DNA of 64,000 nucleotides from positions 310,001-374,000 of the forward strand of contig NZ_JADG01000007.1 of the NCBI RefSeq assembly GCF_000518265.1, written 5' to 3'. The position numbers and the translations under genes are program-made. Below, in pieces: positions 21,545-29,939 of the stretch (position 1 is the first letter of the stretch; every line of letters starts with the position of its first letter). This stretch comes from Actinomadura oligospora ATCC 43269 (GTDB lineage: Bacteria; Actinomycetota; Actinomycetes; Streptosporangiales; Streptosporangiaceae). The notes beneath the pieces were generated by a model that worked only from the letters and a program-made list of their open reading frames with translations, was not told the origin of the DNA and ran no database searches.

Positions 21545-24178
21545 CTACTGAGCCATGTCCACGAACCTGCTGTAGTGCCCCTGAAAAGCCACGGTAACCG
21601 TGGCCGTGGGGCCATTACGATGCTTCGCCACGATCAGGTCGGCCTCGCCCGCACGCGGCGACTCCTTCTCGTAGGCGTCCTCACGGTGCAGCAGAATGAC
21701 CATGTCGGCGTCCTGCTCGATGCTTCCGGACTCACGAAGGTCGGACACCATCGGCTTCTTGTCCGTCCGCTGCTCGGGACCACGGTTCAGCTGCGAAAGC
21801 GCGATCACCGGGACCTGCAGTTCCTTGGCCAGAAGCTTCAGCTGACGAGAGAACTCCGAAACCTCGACCTGACGGCTTTCCACCCGCTTACCCGACGTCA
21901 TCAGCTGCAGATAGTCGATGACGACCAGCCGAAGATCGTGCTGCTGCTTCAGCCGCCGCGCCTTCGCACGGATCTCCATCATCGACATGTTCGGCGAATC
22001 GTCGATGAACAGCGGCGCCTCGGCCACCTCGCTCATCCGCCGCGCCAACCGCGTCCAGTCCTCGTCCTGCATGGTGCCGGAACGCATCGCGTGCAGCGCC
22101 ACCCGCGCCTCCGCGGACAGCAGACGCATCGTGATCTCGTTACGCCCCATCTCCAGGCTGAAGAACGCCGAGGTCAACCCATGCCTGATGGACGCCGCCC
22201 GCGCGAAGTCGAGCGCCAGCGTCGAGTTGTGCGTCGGCACGCACGACCGCCCGACCAGGTACATGTGATCGGCGTTGTCCACCTGAATGCACCGAACCGG
22301 CACACTCGCCACCGGCCGCACATCCACGATGTAACGAACACGCGCCTTCGGATCCACCCGCTTACGCTGCCGCGCCAGCTTCCGCGGCAGCCTGAACACC
22401 GGATCGTGCGGCGTGAAATTGATCCGGTAGAAGGTCGACGTCTCCTCGCAGCGCCCCTTCACCGGCTTGGTCGTCATCGTCGCCCGGTAGCCGAGGCTGA
22501 GAATCAGCTCGTGCGCGTCCTCGGCCAGCCGCTTGTTGACGAACGCCAACTGCACCTGACCGATCTCGGAGACATACCCGTCCGTGTCGAGCATCCCGGC
22601 CAGCAACGCCCGCCGCTGCGCCTCCGACGCCCGCAGATACTCCGCCGGAATGTGCTTGTTCCGAAGAACCCCGAGTTTCCTGAGGCGTCCTACAAGCCTG
22701 GGCAACCCGAATCGCCCCGGTGCCTTGTGGCGCGTCACCTGCTGTCCCTCGGCGACGATCTCGCCGAGGATCTCCTCGTCGAAGCAGGTGATCGCCCCGT
22801 GCCAGCTGTCCCCGTCGCCCAACCAGGCGCCGAGGACATACGGCGAGACGGACAGGTCGGCTTCGTCCAGTTGGAAAGGCTCGGCGAGGGCGACCGCATG
22901 GTTGGGACGATGGTCGCCACCACACCGAACCGTGGCAGCGATCTCCGCGGTCGTCTTGATGGGCCGATGCACCGCTCTGGTCGTCTGGTTCTTCATCCGC
23001 ACCGCATGCCCGAGCAGTCCACGGTAAAGGCTCGTGGCTTCATACCGCGGCTGGCGCTTGGAAAGACTGGTGTCCGCCCTTCCCTGATGCCCAAGTTCCC
23101 TGGTCACCGAATAGAGGGCGTGCTTGAACTCCGCCCCGACCTCGGCCATCGCCTCGCGATGCGTGATGAGGCGACGCGGACCGCCGTTGGCGTCGGCCGT
23201 GGCCCAGCGAACCCGGTTGATCGCCTCGTCCGGCCAGTAGTACGAGGGCCGTTGCCCCTCCTTCTGCTGGCGGCGGCTGGCGCGCGTGGTCGTTCGCCAC
23301 TGGTGCTGCGCGTCGGCGACGATGACCTCGCCGTCGGAGAACTCGACCTCATAACAGGGGCGGCCGTGCATGACCTCGGTCGCGGCGACGACCCGGGTGG
23401 GCTTGCCGTCCGCGCCGATCACGAAATCGCCAACCTCGATTTCGCCCATAGTCGTCCAACCCGTTGGAGTTGGGACAATTGTGGACAAATCCAACGCCTT
23501 GCCCATCGCAGGTCGGGCGGCCACGACTATCATCTGGCCGGGGTGGAGGCCGTTGGTCAGGGCGTCGAGGTCGGCGAAGCCGGTGGGGACGCCGACCATC
23601 TGGCCGCCGCGGCTGCCGATCGCCTCGATCTCGTCCAGGGCGCCGGGCATGATCTCGGAAAGCGGGACGTAGTCCTCACCGGAGCGCTTCTCGGCGATGG
23701 CGAAGACCTCGGCCTGGGCGCGGTCGAGGATCTCGTCGGCGTCGGCGCCGTCGGCGTTGTAGCCCATCTGGACGATGCGGGTGCCGGTCTCGACGAGCTT
23801 GCGCAGGACGGAGCGCTCGCGGACGATTCTGGCGTAGTAGCCGGCGTTGGCCGCGGTGGGCACCGAGGAGATGAGGGTGTGCAGGTAGGGGGCGCCTCCG
23901 ACGCGGCCGATCTCGCCGCGCTTGGTGAGCTCGCCCGCGATGGTGACGGCGTCGGCGGGGTCGCCTCGGCCGTAGAGGTCGAGCACCGCGTCGAAGATGA
24001 TCTGGTGCGCGGGGCGGTAGAAGTCGGCGGTCCGCAGGACCTCGATCACCTCGGCGATCGCGTCCTGGGACAGGAGCATGCCGCCGAGCGCTCCCTGCTC
24101 GGCCGCGATGTCGTGCGGCGGTGTCCGCTCGAACTCCCGGTCGCCGGGTTCGAGTTCGGAAACACTCATCCCGGGCAT
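21545..24178 (-). CDS. dnaB: Replicative DNA helicase DnaB, interrupted by an intein
   Basis: An 877-residue precursor. Residues 1-227 and 652-877 (453 in all, normal for DnaB) make the helicase; 228-651 are the intein. The N-terminal domain (about 20-120) binds primase, and the RecA-like motor follows. The intein sits inside Walker A, between ARPAMGK and STLALDFAR, so the helicase cannot bind ATP until splicing. Walker B is LRLVVIDYLQLM; the DnaB arginine-finger region AGEADLIVAKHRNGPT is at the end. Start is taken at ATG 24178 after GAGGTGAGGGGG; ATG 24169 is possible. It unwinds DNA at the replication fork. DnaA-box-like sequences lie upstream. Confidence 0.93.
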   Translation of the reverse strand: MPGMSVSELEPGDREFERTPPHDIAAEQGALGGMLLSQDAIAEVIEVLRTADFYRPAHQIIFDAVLDLYGRGDPADAVTIAGELTKRGEIGRVGGAPYLHTLISSVPTAANAGYYARIVRERSVLRKLVETGTRIVQMGYNADGADADEILDRAQAEVFAIAEKRSGEDYVPLSEIMPGALDEIEAIGSRGGQMVGVPTGFADLDALTNGLHPGQMIVVAARPAMGKALDLSTIVPTPTGWTTMGEIEVGDFVIGADGKPTRVVAATEVMHGRPCYEVEFSDGEVIVADAQHQWRTTTRASRRQQKEGQRPSYYWPDEAINRVRWATADANGGPRRLITHREAMAEVGAEFKHALYSVTRELGHQGRADTSLSKRQPRYEATSLYRGLLGHAVRMKNQTTRAVHRPIKTTAEIAATVRCGGDHRPNHAVALAEPFQLDEADLSVSPYVLGAWLGDGDSWHGAITCFDEEILGEIVAEGQQVTRHKAPGRFGLPRLVGRLRKLGVLRNKHIPAEYLRASEAQRRALLAGMLDTDGYVSEIGQVQLAFVNKRLAEDAHELILSLGYRATMTTKPVKGRCEETSTFYRINFTPHDPVFRLPRKLARQRKRVDPKARVRYIVDVRPVASVPVRCIQVDNADHMYLVGRSCVPTHNSTLALDFARAASIRHGLTSAFFSLEMGRNEITMRLLSAEARVALHAMRSGTMQDEDWTRLARRMSEVAEAPLFIDDSPNMSMMEIRAKARRLKQQHDLRLVVIDYLQLMTSGKRVESRQVEVSEFSRQLKLLAKELQVPVIALSQLNRGPEQRTDKKPMVSDLRESGSIEQDADMVILLHREDAYEKESPRAGEADLIVAKHRNGPTATVTVAFQGHYSRFVDMAQ
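22226..23497 (-). other. Class 3 DnaB intein with LAGLIDADG homing endonuclease
   Basis: A 424-residue protein-splicing element. Residue 1 is Ala, not the usual Cys/Ser/Thr nucleophile. The class 3 WCT triplet is visible: Trp67 in block B (DAQHQW, next to His65), Cys403 in block F (VRCIQVD) and Thr422 in block G (PTHN). Terminal Asn424 is followed by extein Ser. The endonuclease has both dodecapeptide motifs, VLGAWLGDGD near residue 221 and LLAGMLDTDG near 298, each with its acidic residue, so it looks active. By family knowledge, splicing starts at the block F Cys. An exact DnaA box occurs inside its DNA at 23480-23488. Confidence 0.9.
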
Positions 24179-24293
24179 CCCCCTCACCTCGGGCGCCAGC
24201 GGCCCCGCCCGCCTCGTCGCCGTCCGTCCAGCCCACATCTATCCGAGGGCTCGGACATTCTCCCGGGCCGCCGCGCCGGAGACCAAAAGGATC

Positions 24294-24422
24294 TGTGGAC
24301 GGGCTTGTGGAGTCCCTGTGCAGACACGCCGTGAAGGTTGTGCACGACCTGTGGACAACCCTGGGGAAATCTTCGGCGACTTCTCCACAGCGGGTCGTTG
24401 ACCTGCGGGAACACTGTCCACC
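24294..24422. promoter_or_regulatory. Cluster of DnaA-box-like sites upstream of dnaB
   Basis: The actinobacterial DnaA box TTGTCCACA occurs exactly at 24350-24358 (minus strand), with one mismatch at 24381-24389 (TTCTCCACA) and two mismatches at 24294-24302 (minus, CCGTCCACA) and 24414-24422 (CTGTCCACC). They fill the 321-base gap between dnaB and the MATE gene, which holds no other gene. DnaA control of dnaB, or titration of DnaA, is a possible role. It is unlikely to be oriC, which in actinobacteria lies between dnaA and dnaN. Confidence 0.5.
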
Positions 24423-24511
24423 GGGTGTGTGGGAAAGAAAGTCGGGCAAGTCACCCCAAGTAAGGGCAGTACCATAAACGTCGATTACCCACCATCGGCG
24501 TGACGAGGGCC

Positions 24512-25852
24512 ATGAGCGCATCCCGCAGGCAGGACCGCGAGATCCTGCGGCTGGCCGTGCCCGCGTTCGGGGCACTGGTCGCCGAACCGCTGTTCCTCCT
24601 GTCCGACTCGGCCATCGTCGGGACGCTCGGAACCGCGCAGCTCGGCGGCCTGGGCGTCGCCAGCCAGCTCCTGAACACGCTGGTCTACCTGTCGGTCTTC
24701 CTCGCGTACGGGACGACCGCGGGGGTCGCGCGCCAGGTGGGCGCGGGCGATGTGCGCGCCGGGATCCGCCAAGGCGTGGACGGCATGTGGCTCGCGCTCG
24801 TCATCGGCCTGGGCGTGGTCGCTGTGGGGCTGCCCCTGACGCCGTGGCTGGTGGACGTGTTCGGGGCGTCCGGTGAGGTCGACTCGTACGCGCGCACGTA
24901 CCTGGCGATAAGCCTGTTCGGCGTTCCGTCCATGTTGGTGGTGCTCGCTGGGACGGGTGTGCTGCGGGGCCTTCAAGATACGCGCACCCCGCTGCTCGTC
25001 TCGCTCGGCGGCTTTTCGCTGAATCTGGCTCTGAACGCCGTGTTCGTGCTCGGTTTCGACTGGGGTATCGCCGGATCAGCCTGGGGAACCGTCATCGCGC
25101 AGACGGGCAGCGCGGCGGTCTACGTGGTCGTCGTCGTGCGTGCGGCCCGCCGACATGGCGCGAGCGTGCGTCCGGACATGGCGGGTCTGCGGACGGCGGC
25201 ATCGGCCGGGGCCTCCTTGTTCGTACGGACGGCCGCGTTGCGCATCGTCCTGATCGTCGGAACGTCCGTGGCCGCGCGCATGGGGGACGCCGAGATCGCG
25301 GCTTACCAGGTCGGTTTCCAGGTGTGGACGCTGCTGGCGTTCGCCCTGGACGCGCTCGCCATCGCCGGTCAGGCCATCACCGGGCGCTATCTGGGCGCAT
25401 CCGACGTGGCTCGTGTGCGCGCGGTTACGCGACGGATGGTCGTCTGGGGCGTGGGTTGTGGCATCGTGTTCGGTTTGGCGATTGTGGCGGTCCGTCCGTG
25501 GCTGCCCGCGCTGTTCACGTCGGATCAGGACGTCCGGCACCTTCTGCTGACATCGCTTCTCCTCGTGGCCGTGCTGCAGCCCGTCGCGGGCGTGGTCTTC
25601 GTCCTGGACGGAATCCTCATCGGCGCGGGCGACGGCGCGTACCTGGCGTGGACGACCCTCCTGGCGACGGTCGTCTTCCTGCCCGCGGCCCTGGCCACCT
25701 CTTGGGCTGAGTGGGGCCTGGTCGGCCTCTGGAGCGCGATCGGCCTGTGGATGCTGACCAGGATGCTCACGCTGGGCGTGCGCGCACGAGGCGACGCCTG
25801 GCTCGTGACCGGGGCGGTCCGTCGCGCACGGGAGGACACGCCCGTCGCGTGA
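24512..25852 (+). CDS. MATE-family efflux transporter (DinF-like)
   Basis: A 446-residue protein with twelve hydrophobic segments in two MATE halves. LRLAVPAFGALVAEPLFLLS and DSAIVGTLGTAQLGGLGVAS at the start, and the second-half match ALDALAIAGQAITGRYLGA near residue 280, are typical of the DinF branch. MATE pumps export cationic compounds using a Na+ or H+ gradient. Start ATG 24512 has GAGGG close by; GTG 24500 is an alternative. It diverges from dnaB. Confidence 0.9.
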   Translation: MSASRRQDREILRLAVPAFGALVAEPLFLLSDSAIVGTLGTAQLGGLGVASQLLNTLVYLSVFLAYGTTAGVARQVGAGDVRAGIRQGVDGMWLALVIGLGVVAVGLPLTPWLVDVFGASGEVDSYARTYLAISLFGVPSMLVVLAGTGVLRGLQDTRTPLLVSLGGFSLNLALNAVFVLGFDWGIAGSAWGTVIAQTGSAAVYVVVVVRAARRHGASVRPDMAGLRTAASAGASLFVRTAALRIVLIVGTSVAARMGDAEIAAYQVGFQVWTLLAFALDALAIAGQAITGRYLGASDVARVRAVTRRMVVWGVGCGIVFGLAIVAVRPWLPALFTSDQDVRHLLLTSLLLVAVLQPVAGVVFVLDGILIGAGDGAYLAWTTLLATVVFLPAALATSWAEWGLVGLWSAIGLWMLTRMLTLGVRARGDAWLVTGAVRRAREDTPVA

Positions 25853-25939
25853 CCCGGGAGCGCCCCATCCCGCGTCGTGGACGACCTTTGCGGACAAAGC
25901 GTCAGCCTCACGCGCCCCGCCGACCCCAGTCGCTACTAT

Positions 25940-25955
25940 TCGAACATGTGTTCAC
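25940..25955 (+). promoter_or_regulatory. LexA (SOS) box-like sequence over a start codon
   Basis: TCGAAC-ATGT-GTTCAC fits the actinobacterial SOS box TCGAAC-N4-GTTCGA at ten of twelve positions. It overlaps the ATG of the 64-residue gene at 25946. TACTAT at 25934-25939 just before it may be a -10 box giving a nearly leaderless message, so bound LexA would block it. Confidence 0.4.
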
Positions 25956-26140
25956 CCGAGGGCGAGGGCATCGACCGCCTGGCCGACGCGATCGACGATC
26001 TCGCGGACGCCGCCTCCGGCGCGCTCACCCCTGAGGAGGCCACGGCCCGCATCGCTGGTCTGTGGTCCCTGGTCGGGGACCTCGATCCCGAGATCGCCCG
26101 CCGCCGCTCCCTCTACGACCGGCCACGCGGCTCCGAGTAG
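25946..26140 (+). CDS. Small acidic helical protein, possibly SOS-controlled
   Basis: A 64-residue protein, MCSPEGEGIDRLADAIDDLA onwards, with two predicted helices (about residues 9-27 and 30-48) and a basic tail RRRSLYDRPRGSE. The ATG at 25946 lies six bases after a TACTAT box and inside an SOS-box-like palindrome; there is no Shine-Dalgarno sequence, which suits a leaderless message. An upstream extension of the frame has no start signal. No family is recognised. Confidence 0.55.
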   Translation: MCSPEGEGIDRLADAIDDLADAASGALTPEEATARIAGLWSLVGDLDPEIARRRSLYDRPRGSE

Positions 26141-26181
26141 CGGCGGCACAGGACGGCAGCGCCCCCGACAGCGCCCGAGGA

Positions 26182-26598
26182 TCAGCCGCCCGACGCCACG
26201 GCGATCGCTCCCTGAGCCACCGCGCACAGGGTTTCGCCGCCATCGGCGTCCAGCGCGGAGATGTCGCAGCGGCAGATGACGCGCGTGCGTCCGGCGCGGA
26301 CGACCTCGGCGTGGGCCCGGAGGGTCGCGCCGAGGGCGGGCTTCACGTAGTCGATGGTGAAGCCCGCGGTGATCAGGTTCGGGCCCGCGACCGTCCCGGC
26401 GGCGAAGGTCAGCGTGTTGTCGGCCGCGTACGCGAGGACGCCGCCGTGCACGAGGCCGTTCTGCTGCCGCAGCTCGTCGCGGATGTCGAGTTCGAGGGTC
26501 GCCGCGCCGTCGCCGAAGGCGGTGATCCGCGCGTCCAGCAGGCGGCTGAACGGCTGCGCGTCCAGCACCTGACGGGCGAGGTCCAGGTCGAGTTCCAT
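26182..26598 (-). CDS. PaaI-type hotdog-fold thioesterase
   Basis: A 138-residue protein with the PaaI/YbgC hotdog signature: LRQQNGLVHGGVLAYAADNT near residue 44, in which HGG precedes the catalytic acidic residue region, then VDYVKP-like TIDYVKPALGATLRAHAEVV. It hydrolyses acyl-CoA or similar thioesters; substrate unknown. The gene diverges from the MarR gene across a 69-base gap with a perfect palindrome, so the MarR protein probably controls it. Confidence 0.85.
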   Translation of the reverse strand: MELDLDLARQVLDAQPFSRLLDARITAFGDGAATLELDIRDELRQQNGLVHGGVLAYAADNTLTFAAGTVAGPNLITAGFTIDYVKPALGATLRAHAEVVRAGRTRVICRCDISALDADGGETLCAVAQGAIAVASGG

Positions 26599-26612
26599 GC
26601 GCTCAGTCCTCA

Positions 26613-26626
26613 CTTCACTAGTGAAG
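26613..26626. promoter_or_regulatory. MarR-type operator palindrome
   Basis: CTTCACTAGTGAAG is a perfect 14-base palindrome in the 69-base gap between the divergent thioesterase and MarR genes. Length and placement suit a MarR dimer controlling both. Confidence 0.7.
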
Positions 26627-26667
26627 CGACAATGGCCCGGCGGCCTCGGCTCTGTCAAGATCGACGC

Positions 26668-27102
26668 ATGGCCGAACCCGAGGAGCGCCTCTTCTTCCTG
26701 CTGCAGCGCGCCGCGCACAGGCTGCGGCTCGCGGCCGACCGGCGCTGCATGGACGCCGCCGGGATCACCACGGCCCAGCTCGGCGCGCTGTTCGCGGTCC
26801 AGGACCGGCCCGGCCTCACGCAGCGGGAGCTCGCCCGGACGCTGAGCCTGCGCGAGTCCGCCGTCACCTCGCTCGTCGCCCGGCTGACCTCGGCGGATCT
26901 GGTCGTCCGCGAGCCGCACCCGGACGAGCACCGGGCCGTCGTGCTGCGGCTCTCGGCGGCGGGAGAGGCCGCCCTGCGCGCCGCGCAACCCGCGATCGAC
27001 CAGTTCAACGGCGAGTTGCGCGCCCTCTTGGGCGACGCGACGTTCTCCGAGACGGCCGCCGCCCTCGGCCGACTCGCCGCCGACCGCCCCACCACCGCCT
27101 GA
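26668..27102 (+). CDS. MarR-family transcriptional regulator
   Basis: A 144-residue winged-helix regulator. The DNA-binding part runs LTQRELARTLSLRESAVTSL to the wing VVREPHPDEHRAVVLRLSAA, with dimerisation helices at both ends, which is the full MarR layout. Start ATG 26668. It is divergent from a thioesterase gene and the palindrome between them is the probable operator. The ligand may be an acyl-CoA or aromatic acid, inferred only from the neighbour. Confidence 0.87.
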   Translation: MAEPEERLFFLLQRAAHRLRLAADRRCMDAAGITTAQLGALFAVQDRPGLTQRELARTLSLRESAVTSLVARLTSADLVVREPHPDEHRAVVLRLSAAGEAALRAAQPAIDQFNGELRALLGDATFSETAAALGRLAADRPTTA

Positions 27103-27152
27103 CCCGCCGCCGACTGCCCACGGCAGGACCCGGCTCCTGCCAGGGTGGCCTC

Positions 27153-28139
27153 TTACTTGAGGCGGAAGGGCGGCACGGTGCCGTTGACGTCGTCCGAGGT
27201 GAACGCCTCGGGGCCGTCCGACGCGTCCGGGATGGGCGAGGGAAGCACGGCCTGCGGGTCGAGGCGCAGGGCGACGGCGGTGCGCAGGTCGGGCAGGCGC
27301 TCGTAGAGGCGGTCACCCGGGCAGTCGGTGTTGTTCAGGTCCCGGTGGCCGATGATCGCCTTGGCGGGCTTGAGCCTGTAACGGACGCACAGCCAGGCGC
27401 AGACCTCGACGAGGGAGCCCCAGAGGGCGTCGGGGACGTCCTCGGTCATGTAGGTGCCCTCGTTCTCGATCCCGATCGTGTGGGAGTTGTGGCCCAGCAC
27501 CTGCGCCCCGACGACGTGCTTGCCTGCGCGTATGGCCGCCAGGCTGCGGTTCCGGCCCTCCATCACGATGCCGCCCCGGCTGATGGTGAGCTGCTGCCCG
27601 CTGTCGGCCCAGCCGCGTCCCTGCATGTGGAACCGCTGGATGTCGCGGGACAGCCGGAAGGCGTGATCGAGGGACATGTCGGGCGAGTTGGGCGTCGAGG
27701 TGTGGTGCACGATGATCCGGTCCGGCTTCCGGTCGAGGACCGTGGCCGGGTGGATCGGTGGACGGGCCTTCCACTCCAGACGCGTGGACACGTCCGGGTA
27801 CGGCATGCCGCCTCCGTGACCGGGCATGACATCGGCTTCGGGGGGCGAGCCGTCCGGGATCGGCTCCCGTGGAGCGGCGCGAGGCGCTCTGGGCTGCCGC
27901 GAGCCGCCACCGCCTCCACTGCGGTCGCCGTGGACATCGGACGTGGGACGGGGCCCCGGGACGTTCTCCGCCATGGCCATATTCTGCGGCCCGCACAGCG
28001 CGTCCACCGTCCAGAGGCCGAGGACGCCGCCGAGCAGGCCACGCCGGGTCACCACCGCCGGCCGGGTCGGCGAGCTCCGCGGATCGCACCGATCCGGCCG
28101 ATCCGGGTGTTCGGGCTCTTCCGAGGTGAGACCCTGCAT
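27153..28139 (-). CDS. Tat-exported N-acetylmuramoyl-L-alanine amidase (PGRP domain)
   Basis: A 328-residue protein. A twin-arginine signal (TRRGLLGGVLGLW) lies at about residues 31-45, followed by a Gly/Pro/Arg-rich linker to about residue 115. The PGRP/amidase_2 domain spans about 125-295, with zinc ligands in RIIVHHTSTPN and IIGHRDLNNTDCPGD and a Tyr/His-rich centre including HNSHTIGIENEGTY. It cuts the bond between muramic acid and the stem peptide in peptidoglycan. The N-terminal extension before the signal is long; an internal start is possible. It converges on nothing and follows the rplI operon in the same direction. Confidence 0.85.
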   Translation of the reverse strand: MQGLTSEEPEHPDRPDRCDPRSSPTRPAVVTRRGLLGGVLGLWTVDALCGPQNMAMAENVPGPRPTSDVHGDRSGGGGGSRQPRAPRAAPREPIPDGSPPEADVMPGHGGGMPYPDVSTRLEWKARPPIHPATVLDRKPDRIIVHHTSTPNSPDMSLDHAFRLSRDIQRFHMQGRGWADSGQQLTISRGGIVMEGRNRSLAAIRAGKHVVGAQVLGHNSHTIGIENEGTYMTEDVPDALWGSLVEVCAWLCVRYRLKPAKAIIGHRDLNNTDCPGDRLYERLPDLRTAVALRLDPQAVLPSPIPDASDGPEAFTSDDVNGTVPPFRLK

Positions 28140-28240
28140 GCCGACCCTTTCGAACCAACAGTGTGGTTACGGAAAGTAGCCCCCACGCGGGTCCGGCCCC
28201 AAGCACCCGGCGGTTCACTGACGTTTCACATGAAACGGAA

Positions 28241-28273
28241 ACGACCGGACCCCCGAAACGGGGATCCGGTCGT
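28241..28273 (-). terminator. Terminator of the rpsF-ssb-rpsR-rplI operon
   Basis: ACGACCGGA-CCCCCG and CGGGGATCCGGTCGT form a hairpin with a short AAA loop, 18 bases after the rplI stop. On the minus strand it is followed by a moderately T-rich stretch (TTCCGTTTCATG). Confidence 0.8.
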
Positions 28274-28290
28274 CAGATTCCGGGGCGGAC

Positions 28291-28737
28291 TCAGCCCTCG
28301 AGGACGTTGACGTCGATCGAGGCGCTGACCTCCGGGTGCAGCCGGACGCTGACCCGGTGGGTGCCGACGGTCTTGATCGGGTTGCCGATCTCGATCCGGC
28401 GCTTGTCCAGCTCGGGGCCGTCGGCGGCCTGGACCGCGGCGGCGATGTCGGCGGCGGTCACGGCGCCGAACAGGCGGCCGTTGCTGCCGGTGCGGGTGCG
28501 CAGGTTGACCTTGAGCGCCTGGAGCCGGCCGGCGATCTCCTTGGCGTGCTCGACGGTCGCGATCTCGCGGCTCGCACGCGCCTTCTTGATCGACTCGATC
28601 TGCTTCTCGGCGCCGCGGGTCCACTGGATCGCGAAGCCGCGCGGGACGAGGTAGTTGCGGCCGTAGCCGTCACGGACCTCGATGACGTCTCCGGGCTCGC
28701 CGAGGCCGGAAACCTGCTGGGTCAGGATGAGCTTCAT
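28291..28737 (-). CDS. rplI: 50S ribosomal protein L9
   Basis: A 148-residue L9. The N-terminal domain MKLILTQQVSGLGEPGDVIE and YGRNYLVPRGFAIQ is followed by the long connecting helix and the C-terminal domain with GRLFGAVTAADIAAAV and VSVRLHPEVSASIDV. It binds 23S rRNA at the base of the L1 stalk. Last gene of the rpsF-ssb-rpsR-rplI operon, 19 bases after rpsR, with a terminator just beyond. Confidence 0.98.
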   Translation of the reverse strand: MKLILTQQVSGLGEPGDVIEVRDGYGRNYLVPRGFAIQWTRGAEKQIESIKKARASREIATVEHAKEIAGRLQALKVNLRTRTGSNGRLFGAVTAADIAAAVQAADGPELDKRRIEIGNPIKTVGTHRVSVRLHPEVSASIDVNVLEG

Positions 28738-28756
28738 GATGTCACTTCCCCCTGAC

Positions 28757-28993
28757 TCAGCGCGCGGTGCTGGTGTAGGGCAGCAGCGCCATCTCACGGG
28801 CGTTCTTGATCGCCGTGGCGACGTCGCGCTGGTGCTGGGTGCAGTTGCCGGTCACGCGACGGGCGCGGATCTTGCCGCGGTCGGAAATGAACTTCCGCAG
28901 CAGGACCGTGTCCTTGTAGTCGACGTAGGAGATCTTCTCCTGGCAGAACACGCAAACCTTCTTCTTAGGCTTGCGCGGAGGTGGCTTCGCCAT
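28757..28993 (-). CDS. rpsR: 30S ribosomal protein S18 (zinc-binding form)
   Basis: A 78-residue S18. Cys14 and Cys17 in CVFC plus a later Cys in GNCTQHQRD mark the zinc-binding C+ form. Many actinobacteria also have a Cys-free copy elsewhere, used under zinc limitation. It pairs with S6 on the platform of the small subunit. It lies between ssb and rplI in the standard operon. Confidence 0.98.
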   Translation of the reverse strand: MAKPPPRKPKKKVCVFCQEKISYVDYKDTVLLRKFISDRGKIRARRVTGNCTQHQRDVATAIKNAREMALLPYTSTAR

Positions 28994-29050
28994 CGTGGTG
29001 CTCCTTTGGGGAGAGCCCCGCTCACGCGGGAATGGACGTGGTGTGAATGG

Positions 29051-29608
29051 TTAGAAGGGGGGGTCGTCGGAGAACCCGCCGCCCCCACCGCCGCCGCCGG
29101 TGGCCCAGGGGTCGTTGTCCGGGGCGCCGGACTGGCCGCCGCCCTGGCCGCCGCCGCCGAAACCGCCGCCGGACTGGCCCTGGCCGCCGCCCTGGCCGCC
29201 GAAGCCGCCACCGCCGCCGAAGCCCCCGCCGCCGCCGCCCTGCCGCTGGGTCTTGTTGACCTTGGCGGTGGCGCTGCGCAGGGACGGGCCGACCTCGTCG
29301 ACCTCGACCTCGAACACGGTGCGCTTCTCACCCTCGCGCGTCTCGTACGAGCGCTGCTTGAGCCGGCCCTGGACGATCACCCGCATGCCGCGCTGCAGGC
29401 TCTCGGCGCAGTTCTCCGCCGCCTGCCGCCAGACGTTGCAGGTGAGGAAGAGGGCCTCGCCGTCCTTCCACTCGTTCGCCTGGCGGTCGAAGAACCGCGG
29501 GGTCGAGGCGATGCGGAAGGAAGCGACCGCCTGGCCGCTCGAGGTGAAGCGCAGATTCGGGTCCTCTACGAGGTTCCCGACAATCGTGATTACGGTGTCG
29601 CCTGCCAT
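29051..29608 (-). CDS. ssb: Single-stranded DNA-binding protein
   Basis: A 185-residue SSB. The OB fold occupies residues 1-110 ([40 protein letters not shown]). The tail from about 120 is almost pure Gly with Gln, Phe and Ser, ending in the acidic tip FSDDPPF, which recruits partner proteins such as RecG, RecQ and primase. It coats single-stranded DNA at the fork. Second gene of the rpsF operon, close to the chromosomal dnaB. Confidence 0.98.
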   Translation of the reverse strand: MAGDTVITIVGNLVEDPNLRFTSSGQAVASFRIASTPRFFDRQANEWKDGEALFLTCNVWRQAAENCAESLQRGMRVIVQGRLKQRSYETREGEKRTVFEVEVDEVGPSLRSATAKVNKTQRQGGGGGGFGGGGGFGGQGGGQGQSGGGFGGGGQGGGQSGAPDNDPWATGGGGGGGGFSDDPPF

Positions 29609-29648
29609 GGGGCTCGCTCCGGCTGGTGGTGGACTGGACCGCTCCGGC

Positions 29649-29939
29649 TCAGTGGACCTCGGGGCGGATGACCTTGGTACGCAGGATCGTCTCGCTCAGG
29701 TTGAGCTGGCGGTCGAGCTCCTTGACCGTCGCGGGCTCAGCCGTGAGGTCGATCACCGCGTAGATGCCTTCGGACTTCTTCTGGATGTCGTAGGACAGCC
29801 GACGGCGGCCCCAGACATCGACCTTCTCGACGCTTCCGCCGTCGTCCTTGACGACCTTCAGGAACGGGTCGAGAGCGGCACCGGCGGTGCGCTCGTCGAT
29901 CGCGGGGTCGAGAATGGTCATGACTTCGTAGCGACGCAT
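29649..29939 (-). CDS. rpsF: 30S ribosomal protein S6
   Basis: A 96-residue S6 with [20 protein letters not shown] at the start and the conserved [18 protein letters not shown] near residue 44. It binds 16S rRNA together with S18. First gene of the rpsF-ssb-rpsR-rplI operon; the promoter must lie in the 258-base gap to 30197, where no further gene was seen. Confidence 0.98.
   Translation of the reverse strand: MRRYEVMTILDPAIDERTAGAALDPFLKVVKDDGGSVEKVDVWGRRRLSYDIQKKSEGIYAVIDLTAEPATVKELDRQLNLSETILRTKVIRPEVH

Noticed and set aside
21452..24334. 960-codon frame opposite dnaB
   Set aside because: Shadow of dnaB and its intein; the dnaB reading is unambiguous.
24294..24422. Chromosomal origin oriC
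   Set aside because: Too few DnaA boxes and no dnaA/dnaN flanks; gene order puts oriC beyond the right edge.
28852..29331. Frame antisense or out of phase with ssb and rpsR
   Set aside because: Low-complexity shadow of the Gly-rich SSB tail.
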